The notes beneath the pieces were generated by a model. That model was given only the letters and a program-made list of their open reading frames with translations, made no database searches and had not been told where the DNA came from. 64,000 bases of DNA from Pseudomonas asplenii (GTDB lineage: Bacteria; Pseudomonadota; Gammaproteobacteria; Pseudomonadales; Pseudomonadaceae): the NCBI RefSeq assembly GCF_900105475.1, contig NZ_LT629777.1, positions 4,774,001 to 4,838,000 on the forward strand, in the 5' to 3' direction. The position numbers were made by a program, and so were the translations under genes. This document shows, piece after piece, positions 34,371-43,873 of this stretch; position 1 is the stretch's first letter, and each line of letters begins with the position of its first letter.

Positions 34371-35828
34371 ATGAGTTTGTATGAGAAGCAAGCGCGTTAT
34401 CGTCGTTTGCATAGTGAACAGTCTGCCTGGCGCTTGCTGCGTGCAGATTCGGCACCGATTATCCTGGCGTTCATCGACAGCCTGTTTGCTGACGAACAAG
34501 AGGTGTTGTTCGCACGTGCAAAAGCCGCCCTTGAGGCGGAGTTGCCGACCTGGCAGGGAGCGTATGGCATGCAAGACAACGCCAACTCGCACCTGCGCAA
34601 CTGGATCCATGCCGGCTGGATGCGTGAGCATGATGACCACCTGACCCGTACTGACGCCTTTCATCAGGCACTGCGATTTGTCGAGGGTCTTGAGAGCAGG
34701 GATACCACGACATCTGCCACCCACCTACGCCGAGTCCAAGACGCTGTACGAGACCTAGCAGTCGCTCTCAACCCGAGTGCTGAAGAGCGTTTGCTCGTAC
34801 TGCGTGAACGGATGGCAGAACTGAGTGAAGAAGTCATGCGGCTGGAAGCAGGCATCGTGCCCGAGCTATCCAGTGCCGAACAGCGTGAGCGAGTACGCGG
34901 TGTCTACCAGATGGCCTCCGGGCTAACCGGTGATTTTCGCCGGGTTGAGGATGACATCCGTCAACTTGACCAAAGCATCCGTGTTCAGATGATCGAATCG
35001 GAAGGCGGTCGTGGCCTGGTCATCCAGAACCTTCTCGATAATGAAGATGCACTTTTGCAGACCGATGCTGGTCAGGCGTTTGACGGCTTTTTCAGGCTCC
35101 TCTGCGACGAGAACAGGAGCGTAGAATTCCGTGAGCAAATCCGGTCAATTTTGAATCGTCCGACTGCCAGATCCCACCTGAATGCACAAGAAATCCGTTT
35201 TCTCACACATCTGGTGCGTGAGCTGAGTAGCGAAAGTCAGCGGGTAATTTCGATACGTCGCCGCACCCAGGAAAGCCTCAGGGCATTTGTCGAGGCTGGT
35301 GCTCAGAGCGAACGCAGGGCAGTCGAGCAGGTGTTGCGCCAACTGGAAAAACTGGCAGTCACCTTTAAGGATCAAGACATTGGCCCACGCACCTCACTGA
35401 AGGTATATGTAGCCAGCGGGCCATTCTCGGTTAGCTCGCCATCGAGCATTCGACTGATGCAACCGCAAGCCAGCCTGGATACCAGCAAGGTGGTTCCGCA
35501 AAGTAACCAGACCACTGTGAGTGACACCATTCTTGAGTGTTTAGAGGCTGTGCAGATTCAGGAGGTGGCCGAAGCCATGCGCGACCTGCTGAAAAGCCAA
35601 GGGCCGATGAGCTTGGCTCAGATCGCCGAGTTGCGCCCTATTCAGGGCGGGCTTGAGGAGTTGGTCGCCCTTGTCCGCATCGCTAAAGCCATTGAAGCGG
35701 TTTCCCTCGAGGGCGTCGAGCATCTGGTGGTCGCTGACCGACAAGGTCAGACCATACGTGCCAAAATTCCCGTGCTACTCCTGAGCGCCGACCAGTTCCC
35801 GGAGAATTTAGAGAGCCTTCCCCTATGA
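34371..35828 (+). CDS. jetA: Wadjet subunit JetA (DUF3375, MukF/MksF-like)
   Basis: 485 residues, matching DUF3375. In the Wadjet anti-plasmid complex JetA is the kleisin that bridges the SMC heads; N-terminal winged-helix and helical regions (about 1-250) precede a C-terminal winged helix. Visible points are the N-terminal YEKQARYRRLHSEQSAWRLL and helical, charged middle parts. The ATG follows GAGAGG by a short spacer. The stop overlaps the jetB start by four bases (ATGA). The gene is first in the jetA-jetB-jetC-jetD order known for type I Wadjet systems. Confidence 0.9.
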   Translation: MSLYEKQARYRRLHSEQSAWRLLRADSAPIILAFIDSLFADEQEVLFARAKAALEAELPTWQGAYGMQDNANSHLRNWIHAGWMREHDDHLTRTDAFHQALRFVEGLESRDTTTSATHLRRVQDAVRDLAVALNPSAEERLLVLRERMAELSEEVMRLEAGIVPELSSAEQRERVRGVYQMASGLTGDFRRVEDDIRQLDQSIRVQMIESEGGRGLVIQNLLDNEDALLQTDAGQAFDGFFRLLCDENRSVEFREQIRSILNRPTARSHLNAQEIRFLTHLVRELSSESQRVISIRRRTQESLRAFVEAGAQSERRAVEQVLRQLEKLAVTFKDQDIGPRTSLKVYVASGPFSVSSPSSIRLMQPQASLDTSKVVPQSNQTTVSDTILECLEAVQIQEVAEAMRDLLKSQGPMSLAQIAELRPIQGGLEELVALVRIAKAIEAVSLEGVEHLVVADRQGQTIRAKIPVLLLSADQFPENLESLPL

Positions 35829-36622
35829 ACCGTGAAGACCAAAACAACGATGCTTTGGCACCGTCGCTCTTCGACACTTACCGCCAGGTGGCAGTCACTG
35901 CCCTGGCCGATACAGGACACCGGGAAGAAGGACTGGCAAAGCAGGAGGAGCCCGGCGAACTTGACGAAGTGGCCGTCCAACCTGAATCACAGGTTGTCCA
36001 CGACATCATGCCAGCGGAGGCTCGTCGGGCCCTGAGGCTGCTATTGAACACGGGTGTTGTGCGGGCGGAAAAGAAACGCTTGGCTTTTGAAGCGCTCTGC
36101 CAGCACCGAGCACTCATCGCCGCTCATCTGGCCAACATGTTGCTGTGTATGACGCTAGACCAGAAAGCAGGCATTGCTATCCTTATCGAGCAGGACTTGA
36201 GCGAATCCGAGTTCGAGGATCTGACAGACGAGGATGGCTCAAGCCTAGTTGGAAAACGCACTATGCCGCTTTACGACACCTTGGTGCTGCTGGTGTTGCG
36301 CAAGTACTACCAGGAGCGGGAAGTCATTGGTGAGAACAAGGTGATGATCGATGTCGACACCATCGCCGAACTCATGACCCCTTTCTTGAAGCTCACCAAC
36401 AGCAGCGCTCTTGAGCGCAAGACCCTCAATGGCTCTATAGCTAAGCTGCGCGAAAAGCGCCTGCTGGCGAATGTGCGCGGCGACGGTGAGCGATTGGAAA
36501 TCACCCCGGTCATTCGGTACGTGGTCAATGCCGACTTCCTGAATACCCTGCTAAGCGAGTACCAGCTGCTGGCCGAACGGGGGAGTGTGATGGGTCAACA
36601 GGAGGTAGAAGACGATGTCTGA
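35825..36622 (+). CDS. jetB: Wadjet subunit JetB (DUF4194, MukE/MksE-like)
   Basis: 265 residues, a DUF4194 protein equivalent to the KITE subunit MukE. It has an N-terminal charged extension of about 70 residues, then the family core (RLLLNTGVVRAEKKRLAFEA, TLVLLVLRKYYQEREVIGE, LEITPVIRYVVNADF). It is predicted to dimerise on JetA and help the complex load on DNA. Overlaps jetA by 4 nt and jetC by 8 nt. Confidence 0.9.
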   Translation: MNREDQNNDALAPSLFDTYRQVAVTALADTGHREEGLAKQEEPGELDEVAVQPESQVVHDIMPAEARRALRLLLNTGVVRAEKKRLAFEALCQHRALIAAHLANMLLCMTLDQKAGIAILIEQDLSESEFEDLTDEDGSSLVGKRTMPLYDTLVLLVLRKYYQEREVIGENKVMIDVDTIAELMTPFLKLTNSSALERKTLNGSIAKLREKRLLANVRGDGERLEITPVIRYVVNADFLNTLLSEYQLLAERGSVMGQQEVEDDV

Positions 36623-39600
36623 CACGACCAATACCAGCTTTGGCGATCTATTCTCTACAGGACAGATCCGCCTAGCGGAGATCTCGGCTTACAACTGGGG
36701 TTCCTTCCACGGGTTACACACGGCAGTGATCGACCCTGAAGGTACCCTGATCACCGGTGATAACGGTGCGGGTAAGTCGACGCTCATCGATGCGCACATG
36801 GCACTGCTCAACCGACCTGGGCAAACGTCATTCAACATCGCAGCCTCGCAAGGTGATCGTTCAGATCGCAACCTGATGTCCTATATTCGCGGCAATTACG
36901 GGACAGCCCACGACGGTTCTCAAACCCTCAACCTGATGAAGCGCGATGGCGCCACCATGACCGCCTTGCGTGCCCTATACCGGGCCGACGACGGCTCCGA
37001 GATAACGTTGGTTTCCATGTTCTGGATTCGCCAAGCCGGCGCCTCCATGACTGACCTCAAGCGTTTCTACCTGGTAGGTAAGCGGAATGTCAGTCTGGAA
37101 GTGCTCCTGCAGCAGTTTGGTTCCAACAACGTGCGCCAGCTCAAGCAGTATGTCGATGACGACCCAATGCTTAAGCACTTCGACAACAGTTTTTCTGCGT
37201 ACCAAGAGTATTTCACTAGGCTGCTACGCATGGAAAACTCCAATGCGCCGGCGCTGCTGCAGCGTGCATTGGGTCTGAAGAAGATTGATGACCTGACAGC
37301 GCTGATCCGTGAACTGGTGCTGGAGCCAAGCAAAGTTCGCGATCTGGCTACTGGGGTTGTTAAGGAATTCGACGATCTGATCGCCGTCCACAATGAGCTG
37401 GATACAGCTAAGCAGCAAAAGGAGGTGCTGAGCATCCTGCCAGACCATAACCGGAACTATGAGAGTTCCTTGGAGGAGCAAGGGCAGGTCAATTCAGAGG
37501 CCGCTGGGTTGACTGCATTCTTCGGTGAGCAGGGCAACCGACTCTGGGGACTGCGCTGTGAAGATCTGGATCGTTCGCTGGATGACCTGACGTCGGACGG
37601 TAAGCGTTTGGCTGAATCGGTGTCGCAGAATGAGGAGCGTGTAACCTCGCTTTTACACGCCTACCAGCAGCAGGGCGGTGATCGCCTTGATAGCCTGCGG
37701 CGTGAGGTTGAGGATGCGGAGAGGGGCTTCCAGACCACGACCAATAAGGCCCATGACTACCAGAAGGACACTCGTGATCTTGGGCTTGCTGAAACGCTTA
37801 CCGCGAGCGCCGTGCGGGACAACATCGCTTCGGCCAAAGCTGTCCTGGTTGATTTACCCGCTCAGATTGACGATGCGAAGAATGCTTTCGGCGAGTCGCG
37901 GGGCGCTCTCTCGGGCATTACCCAACAGATAAAGAACCTGCAGGCCCAGATCAGTGAAATTGAGAAGCGGCCCAACTCCAACATTGACGCCGCGTTTCAG
38001 CGCCTGCGGGACGAAATGGTTGAGAGCCTGCGACTCAACAAAGATGGCGTCGTCTTTATCGGTGAGCTGCTCGACGTGCGCAGTACCGAAGCGCGTTGGC
38101 GCGGTGCTATTGAGCGGGCGCTTGGGGGCCACCGGACAACGTTGCTGGTGCCCGAAGACAAGTTCCGCATGGTTACCGGCTGGGTAAACAGCCGACACAC
38201 CGGCCTGCATGTTCGTGTCCAGGTTGTCAGCAAGACCGAGCGCAACCCGGAGTTCCTCGGCGGCGGGTTCCTACGCAAACTAAAATGGAAAGAACATCCG
38301 TATCGCGACTGGCTAAAGCGCCATCTGGCGCGTTTCGACCTGCACTGTGTGGATTCCACAGAAGTGCTCAATGATACCCCTTACTCCATGACCCGCGAGG
38401 GCCTGGTGCACATGGAAAAGGGGCGTTTTGAGAAGAAGGACGGGACACGCGTCGACGATAAAAAGAACTGGTACCTCGGATTCAACAACCTCAGCCGACT
38501 GGCGGCACTCCAGGAAGAGGGGGAGCGCCTGCGGGAAGGCCTCGATTCCGCCCGATCCGATGAATCTGTAAAGCGTCAGGAAATGGACATCCTGGTGGCC
38601 TCTGAGGCCATCTGGAAACGTGTGGCTCAAACCCTGTGGGATCAAATTGACGTCACCTTGGCAAAGCAACACCTGGACACCCTAAAGAACGACCTTGCGG
38701 CCCTCAATGCTCCGGACAGCGATCTGAGTAAGGCCAAGGCGCTGCTTGAACTGGCTAAAAAAGAGCTCCAGGAAATCCGCACTGCGCAAAACCAAAATGC
38801 CAGAGCGGTCGGTGGGTTCGAGTTGGAGATCCGGCAGGCCAACAAAAGTCGTCAGGTCTCAGCCCTTGCTGCCAGTGCAGGCTTGGCAGACGCTGTGCGC
38901 CAGTCATTGTCCCTGCGTGTTGGCATTCTTACCTTGGAACATCTGGATAAACTCAATCAACTGGAGAAAACCCAGCGAGAGTTCCTAGATGATGCACTGA
39001 ACTCGATTGGCAAACGAGCAAATCACTACAACGGCCGCATGATCGCGATCATCAACAGTTTCAAGACAAAGTGGCCGTTGGTTGCCAATGACTGGTTGAC
39101 GACTATCGAGGGGCGCCAGGATTACATCGACTACCTCGACAAGCTTAATAACGAGGGTCTGCCCGATCTGGTTGAGCGCTTCCAGCAGCGTCTAAACAAC
39201 AATACCACCCAGTCCCTGGGCCGCATGCAACGGGCCATTGATGACGAGCGTGAGGACATTCAGGATCGTATCGCCACTATCAACGAAGTGCTGGAGCGTA
39301 CTGAGTTCAACCACGGCACGTTCCTGCGGCTGAAACATGAGGATGAACACTACGCGCATGTCAAAGAATTCACAGCCTTACTGGGCTCGGTTCTTAAACA
39401 TGCCTCAAGCGTTGATCACGAGGCTAGGTTCCTCGAGCTTTGCAGTCTGATCAGCAAGCTGGAAAAGGCTACCAATTCAGCCACTGCCATTAACCTGGAG
39501 AGTCAACGCCTCTTGGATTCGCGCTACCGCATGACGTTCTATGCCAACGAAATCGTGAAGGAAACCGGCGCCGTGCGTGATGTGCTTCGCTCATCTTCAG

Positions 39601-40004
39601 GCAAGTCCGGTGGGGAGAAGGAGTCGTTTGCCGGCATCATCGTGGCTGCCAGTCTGGCCTATGTGTTGACCCCGGATGGTGCTCCGCACCCGATGTACTG
39701 CACCGTTTTCCTGGATGAGGCCTTTTCCAACACTGCCGATAAGGTGAGTCGCCGCGTGCTGCGGGTATTTCGTGAGCTTAAGATTCACGTCAATTTGATT
39801 ACACCCTACAAGAACCTGAACCTGGCTCGTGATTCAGCCCGCTCTCTGATCATCGCCGAGCGTAAGATCGATGGCCATGAAAGTCGCCTGAGCCAGATCA
39901 CTTGGGATCAACTTGACCAGCAAAGCGCTGAACGCCGGGAAGCTAAGCAAACCCAATTGGCCGGGGTCGCTGAAGGCCTGGGCATTCAGATGGAGCAACT
40001 CTAA
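36615..40004 (+). CDS. jetC: Wadjet subunit JetC (SMC/MukB-like ATPase)
   Basis: 1129 residues, the motor that extrudes DNA loops in Wadjet complexes. The N-terminal head has Walker A in ITGDNGAGKST (residues 46-56). Long coiled-coil stretches (about 250-480 and 640-990) flank a central hinge-like region near 480-620. The C-terminal head carries the signature SGKSGGEKES (~995-1004) and Walker B (TVFLDEAFSN, ~1028). All motifs needed for ATP hydrolysis appear intact and the frame is uninterrupted. Confidence 0.92.
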   Translation: MSDTTNTSFGDLFSTGQIRLAEISAYNWGSFHGLHTAVIDPEGTLITGDNGAGKSTLIDAHMALLNRPGQTSFNIAASQGDRSDRNLMSYIRGNYGTAHDGSQTLNLMKRDGATMTALRALYRADDGSEITLVSMFWIRQAGASMTDLKRFYLVGKRNVSLEVLLQQFGSNNVRQLKQYVDDDPMLKHFDNSFSAYQEYFTRLLRMENSNAPALLQRALGLKKIDDLTALIRELVLEPSKVRDLATGVVKEFDDLIAVHNELDTAKQQKEVLSILPDHNRNYESSLEEQGQVNSEAAGLTAFFGEQGNRLWGLRCEDLDRSLDDLTSDGKRLAESVSQNEERVTSLLHAYQQQGGDRLDSLRREVEDAERGFQTTTNKAHDYQKDTRDLGLAETLTASAVRDNIASAKAVLVDLPAQIDDAKNAFGESRGALSGITQQIKNLQAQISEIEKRPNSNIDAAFQRLRDEMVESLRLNKDGVVFIGELLDVRSTEARWRGAIERALGGHRTTLLVPEDKFRMVTGWVNSRHTGLHVRVQVVSKTERNPEFLGGGFLRKLKWKEHPYRDWLKRHLARFDLHCVDSTEVLNDTPYSMTREGLVHMEKGRFEKKDGTRVDDKKNWYLGFNNLSRLAALQEEGERLREGLDSARSDESVKRQEMDILVASEAIWKRVAQTLWDQIDVTLAKQHLDTLKNDLAALNAPDSDLSKAKALLELAKKELQEIRTAQNQNARAVGGFELEIRQANKSRQVSALAASAGLADAVRQSLSLRVGILTLEHLDKLNQLEKTQREFLDDALNSIGKRANHYNGRMIAIINSFKTKWPLVANDWLTTIEGRQDYIDYLDKLNNEGLPDLVERFQQRLNNNTTQSLGRMQRAIDDEREDIQDRIATINEVLERTEFNHGTFLRLKHEDEHYAHVKEFTALLGSVLKHASSVDHEARFLELCSLISKLEKATNSATAINLESQRLLDSRYRMTFYANEIVKETGAVRDVLRSSSGKSGGEKESFAGIIVAASLAYVLTPDGAPHPMYCTVFLDEAFSNTADKVSRRVLRVFRELKIHVNLITPYKNLNLARDSARSLIIAERKIDGHESRLSQITWDQLDQQSAERREAKQTQLAGVAEGLGIQMEQL

Positions 40005-41200
40005 TGCGCAGTTGGGGGCGTTTGCCAACCGATGTCATGCGCGAGGTCGAGCGCCTTGAATGGGATAACGCAACTAATCTACGGGGGCGACTGCAGGGCA
40101 CGCGGCGCTTTCCGATCAGCTTGACGCTTAAGCCACCAGCGGCTGGCGATGCATTGATGGACATTGACCACTTCCACAACTGGGTCAATGCATGGCGGCA
40201 ATGGAGCAAGCAAAGTCAGGTTAAGTGGGTAACCCGCAGGTATCGAGTGGTGGGTGATGTCGAGGTACCGGAGCGGCTTGACCTTGGGAATGTTAAAGAG
40301 TTGATTGAAGCCATCGGGCCAGCAGCCGTCAAGCGTTCCCATATCTGGGCGGCTCTCATGGAACCCCTGCTGGCAGTGGATCGAAATCTGTATGACACCC
40401 TTATTCGCCAGATTCTTGTGGTCGAGCAAATGAGTCATCGTACTGCTCAGCAGATGGCTAAGGTACTGCCACAGTTGCGTAAGGGTATTGGGGCTGGGTA
40501 TTTCCTGCGGGGGGTGCCTGTGCAAGGGATTGATACCAAATTTCTGGAAACGTACAACCCTCTGCTGACCACCTTGCTTGATGTCATCCACAGCGGGGAA
40601 CTGAGTGAAGCCGGTGGGCTGGATGCCTGGCTCGGCTGCCTGCCAACCCCGAGTAACTGGCTCTATATTCGACCCCTGTGCCCAGAGGTTAGGCAACAAA
40701 TGGGGGGCTTTTCTGTAATACAGATTCCTCTTGAACAGTTTCTTGAGCAACCATTGCCTGGCCGCAGGGTGTTGGTAGTGGAGAACACCAAGCCAGGCTA
40801 CGCCTTGCCCGAACTGCCCGAAACAGTCGCCATCTTTGGCGGTGGGCGGAACACCCAATGGCGTATCGCTCCATGGCTTGCCGAGCGGGATGTAGCATAT
40901 TGGGGAGACATCGACAGCTGGGGGCTCACAATCCTTGCTCACGCCCGGCAGGCACTGCCAGGGATTACGGCCTTGATGATGGATCACGAGACCTTAATGG
41001 CGCACATGGATTTTGCCGTGGAGGAGCCGCGCTCAACGAGCCTTCCTGCTATTGGTTTGCATGCGGAGGAGCGTATGCTGTTTGAAGGTCTTATCAAATC
41101 TGAGCAAAGCATTATCCGTTTGGAGCAAGAGTACCTTGCCCAGGATTATGTTTTGTCCAAACTCTACAACTGGGCGAATGGCTGCACCACGAAATCGTAA
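40004..41200 (+). CDS. jetD: Wadjet nuclease JetD (DUF3322-DUF2220, Toprim)
   Basis: 398 residues: N-terminal DUF3322 (about 1-190) and C-terminal DUF2220, a topoisomerase VI-like Toprim domain that cleaves DNA trapped by the extruding complex. The Toprim acidic residues are visible: Glu in VLVVENTKPGY and the D-x-D pair D302/D304 in GDIDSWG, so the nuclease should be active. The start codon overlaps the jetC stop by one base (TAATG). It is the last gene of the operon. Confidence 0.92.
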   Translation: MRSWGRLPTDVMREVERLEWDNATNLRGRLQGTRRFPISLTLKPPAAGDALMDIDHFHNWVNAWRQWSKQSQVKWVTRRYRVVGDVEVPERLDLGNVKELIEAIGPAAVKRSHIWAALMEPLLAVDRNLYDTLIRQILVVEQMSHRTAQQMAKVLPQLRKGIGAGYFLRGVPVQGIDTKFLETYNPLLTTLLDVIHSGELSEAGGLDAWLGCLPTPSNWLYIRPLCPEVRQQMGGFSVIQIPLEQFLEQPLPGRRVLVVENTKPGYALPELPETVAIFGGGRNTQWRIAPWLAERDVAYWGDIDSWGLTILAHARQALPGITALMMDHETLMAHMDFAVEEPRSTSLPAIGLHAEERMLFEGLIKSEQSIIRLEQEYLAQDYVLSKLYNWANGCTTKS

Positions 41201-41296
41201 TAGTCGTCTCCAACGCAACCCGCGTTTGAGTCCGGAAAGGCTTGCTATTTCGCCTGTCAGGGCCGGAAAAATAAGGTGGCCATACAAAGTAGTGAG

Positions 41297-41635
41297 CTAG
41301 GTTGTCGCAACAAAGAATTTCTTCTCCACCAGCTCGATGAAAAATGGAGTTTTGTCGTTCGCAATCAGCTTTACTAGGTCAAGTATGAAGGCTGGCTTAC
41401 TTTTGTAGATCTTCGTCGATTTCAGATCATTGCTTTGTATCCGATGCTTGAGCTTCAGTGCGCTGATGTCAGCCTCGAACTGCGTTAGATCTTTGATGCC
41501 AAGGCATCCCAGTCCAAAGTAGGGCTGCCCGCCGTAACTCAGGGTTTCGCCCCCTAGAATTAGATCGCCCGTATTGCCAGATTCGTCAATGAAGTACGTT
41601 ATTTCAGTGTTGTCTTGGATCATCTGATCGCTCAT
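41297..41635 (-). pseudogene. Truncated DUF3800 protein
   Basis: 112 residues that match the N-terminal part of DUF3800 (YFIDESGNTGD, then GLGCLGI and FFIELVEKKFFVAT). DUF3800 proteins are normally more than twice this length with further conserved acidic residues, suggesting an RNase H-like fold. Here a stop follows immediately, so the C-terminal half is lost. It converges with jetD. DUF3800 genes often lie in defence islands. Confidence 0.68.
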
Positions 41636-42209
41636 GTCGTCTCCCCCCGCTTCGTGGCTGCCTAGCCAAAATGGTCACTACGCTCTCGACATGCGCATCA
41701 AGCGCTCGGCTTGGAGTGGAACGCCGGCCGGGAGAGTAGAGCTATGCTGGGAGTTCGACAATGCCTAATTGGTCTGACGTCCACGCGGTTTTCCTTGCAG
41801 CCTCGCCAACCTTATGGCTGGAGCAGGCTGACCATTTGACCAGTAGTTGCAGTAGGGGGCACTTGCCGTCGGCCTTCATCGCGGGATGTTGTGCTGTGGA
41901 AGATCGGACTTGAATTGCTGGAGCTCGGCCGACAGGCATAGCGATTTGGAGGCGCTGAAACCTTGGCGTTAATGGGTGGCACTTATGCATCTGATCCGTG
42001 CCATAAGGGCCGTTGGAGGGGGCCAAAAGTGGGCGGGAAGGATCGATACCTGCATCGCTGGAAAGGACATGCTCTACGAAACAAATCAAGCTTTATGAGC
42101 ACCACAATATGATTCAGACTCACCGCACCAGTTCTGCCCACTGTTGATGATTGAGTCGCTATTCATGGATGACGCCGCCACCCCTTCAGATATTTTGCCC
42201 CGCCTTCAA
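41636..42209. other. Non-coding region between DUF3800 remnant and IS copy B
   Basis: 574 bp without a supportable gene. A 115-codon minus-strand frame (41742-42089) has no recognisable domain. The segment directly adjoins the right IS copy with no target duplication. Confidence 0.45.
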
Positions 42210-42246
42210 CGGCGTTTTTCAAGGTAGTTGTCGCGTCACCGTCTAA

Positions 42247-43293
42247 CTATGCTGCTCTTTTCTCGACTGGCTGCTCCCGATCAGGGTTCAACAGCACCGT
42301 ACCCATCGGCTCCCAGTTTCGCGTCTGTCCAGACCAGCGTTCTGGGCTTCTCTCCCGGGCTTGCTCGTACAGCTCATGACGCCGAGCCAGGATCTGATGA
42401 TCCTGACCACGGTGCCGTTCGGCCGGGGTCACAAAGCGGATTCGGCTGTGCCGGTGCTCGTGGTTATACCAACGCATAAAGTCCCTGACCCAGGCGCGTG
42501 CGGCGTCCAGGCTGGCAAAGCCATCTGCCGGCCATTGCGGGTAGTATTTCAACGTCCGAAACAGTGATTCCGAGTACGGGTTGTCATTGCTCACTCGCGG
42601 TCGGCCACGTGACGGCGTGATGCCCAGCTCATGCATTTTGCTCAACAGCGTCAGCGATTTCATCGGTGCTCCATTGTCCGAGTGCAGCACCAGTGGCTCG
42701 TGCAAACACTGCTCGCCGATCACGCTACGTTGCAGTAGCGCAGCCGCCTTCTCACCGCTTTCTTCTTCGTAAACCTCCCAGCCCACGGCCTTGCGGCTGT
42801 AAATATCCTCGATCAGGTACAGGTAGTAATACTTTCCGCGCACCGGAGACGGCAGGTAGGTGATGTCCCACGACCACACCTGGTTCGGCCCTTTGGCGGC
42901 ATACGTCGTCGGTGCCACGTGCCGCCTGGGGCGCTGGCTACGACCACGATGCTGCTGTTGGCCTGCCGCACGCAGCACCCGGTAAAACGTCGACTCCGAC
43001 GCCAGATAGAGCTGCTGATCAGCCAACCTCGGTACGATCTGGCTCGGCGGCAAATGGCCGTAGCCCGGGCTGTTACACACGTTTAGGATCGCTTGTCGTT
43101 CGACCTCGCTCAGCGCATTGCGCGGCCTGGATCGTACCGTGGTCGTTCGGGCGTCTGCCTGAACCGCATCAGTTTCAGTCCAGCGCTGCACGGTTCTGAG
43201 CGAGAGACCGACTTCCTGGCAGGCCTTGATTTTCCGGGCGCCGGCCATCCGGGCTTCACTCAACCAGGTCACCAGTAATTGCCGTTCCGGCAA
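42247..43293 (-). CDS. IS3-family OrfB, copy B
   Basis: 348 residues, the same protein as the OrfB of copy A, with the complete D,D(35)E catalytic triad and no frame damage. Probably expressed as an OrfAB fusion through the A AAA AAG site at 43338-43344. Confidence 0.9.
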   Translation of the reverse strand: MPERQLLVTWLSEARMAGARKIKACQEVGLSLRTVQRWTETDAVQADARTTTVRSRPRNALSEVERQAILNVCNSPGYGHLPPSQIVPRLADQQLYLASESTFYRVLRAAGQQQHRGRSQRPRRHVAPTTYAAKGPNQVWSWDITYLPSPVRGKYYYLYLIEDIYSRKAVGWEVYEEESGEKAAALLQRSVIGEQCLHEPLVLHSDNGAPMKSLTLLSKMHELGITPSRGRPRVSNDNPYSESLFRTLKYYPQWPADGFASLDAARAWVRDFMRWYNHEHRHSRIRFVTPAERHRGQDHQILARRHELYEQARERSPERWSGQTRNWEPMGTVLLNPDREQPVEKRAA

Positions 43294-43298
43294 GGCGG

Positions 43299-43799
43299 TC
43301 AGTTGTCCTCGTTGTCGATCCCCCAGTAGTCGTTGAGCTTTTTTCGCAGCACCAGCAACGCGGCGGTTTCAGCCAGCGCCTTGTCTTTGCGGCGCAGCTC
43401 GCGCTCCAGTTCCTGGATGCGTTTCTTGTCCTTGCGGGCTTGCTCGCGATCGTCTTTTTGCTGGGCTTTGTCTGCCTTCTGGCCGTTGATGCAGGCTTGC
43501 CGCCAAGCCTTGATTTGCTCGGGGTACAGGCCTTTGCGACGGCAGTATTCAGCCAGTTCAATTTCGGACAAGCCGGCGGTTTCAAGGACGACGGCAAACT
43601 GGGCTTCGGCTGTCCAGTTCTGGGCCGATGGGATGTTCTCGGACACTGCGTTTCCTTCAGAGCGGGCCTTTCTGCGCCAGTTGGCCAATGACATGTCGCT
43701 GACCCCTTCGCGCCGAGCAACCTCGGCCATCGACAGGCTCAGTGGGGGAAGCAGCATTTTGAGCAATGCGGCTTTGCGTTCCGGTGAATAGTACGGCAC
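43299..43799 (-). CDS. IS3-family OrfA, copy B
   Basis: 166 residues from the GTG at 43799, the same protein as the OrfA of copy A, with helix-turn-helix and C-terminal coiled-coil regions. The ribosome-binding site GGAAAGAG is also conserved. Confidence 0.85.
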   Translation of the reverse strand: MPYYSPERKAALLKMLLPPLSLSMAEVARREGVSDMSLANWRRKARSEGNAVSENIPSAQNWTAEAQFAVVLETAGLSEIELAEYCRRKGLYPEQIKAWRQACINGQKADKAQQKDDREQARKDKKRIQELERELRRKDKALAETAALLVLRKKLNDYWGIDNEDN

Positions 43800-43873
43800 G
43801 AACAGTCTCTTTCCGCCCCCGATCTGCGTTTTCAGGAAAATTCGGAGAGGCGACAACTATCCTGACACCGGGG

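Noticed and set aside
40079..40987. 302-codon minus-strand open frame
   Set aside because: Antisense to jetD, which has clear DUF3322/DUF2220 features.
41742..42089. 115-codon minus-strand frame beside IS copy B
   Set aside because: No domain, unusual composition and no start signal.
3378..42209. A classical composite transposon bounded by the two IS copies
   Set aside because: The outer flanks do not form a matching target duplication (each side differs) and only copy A has its own. The segment is described as IS-bounded, not as a proven transposon.
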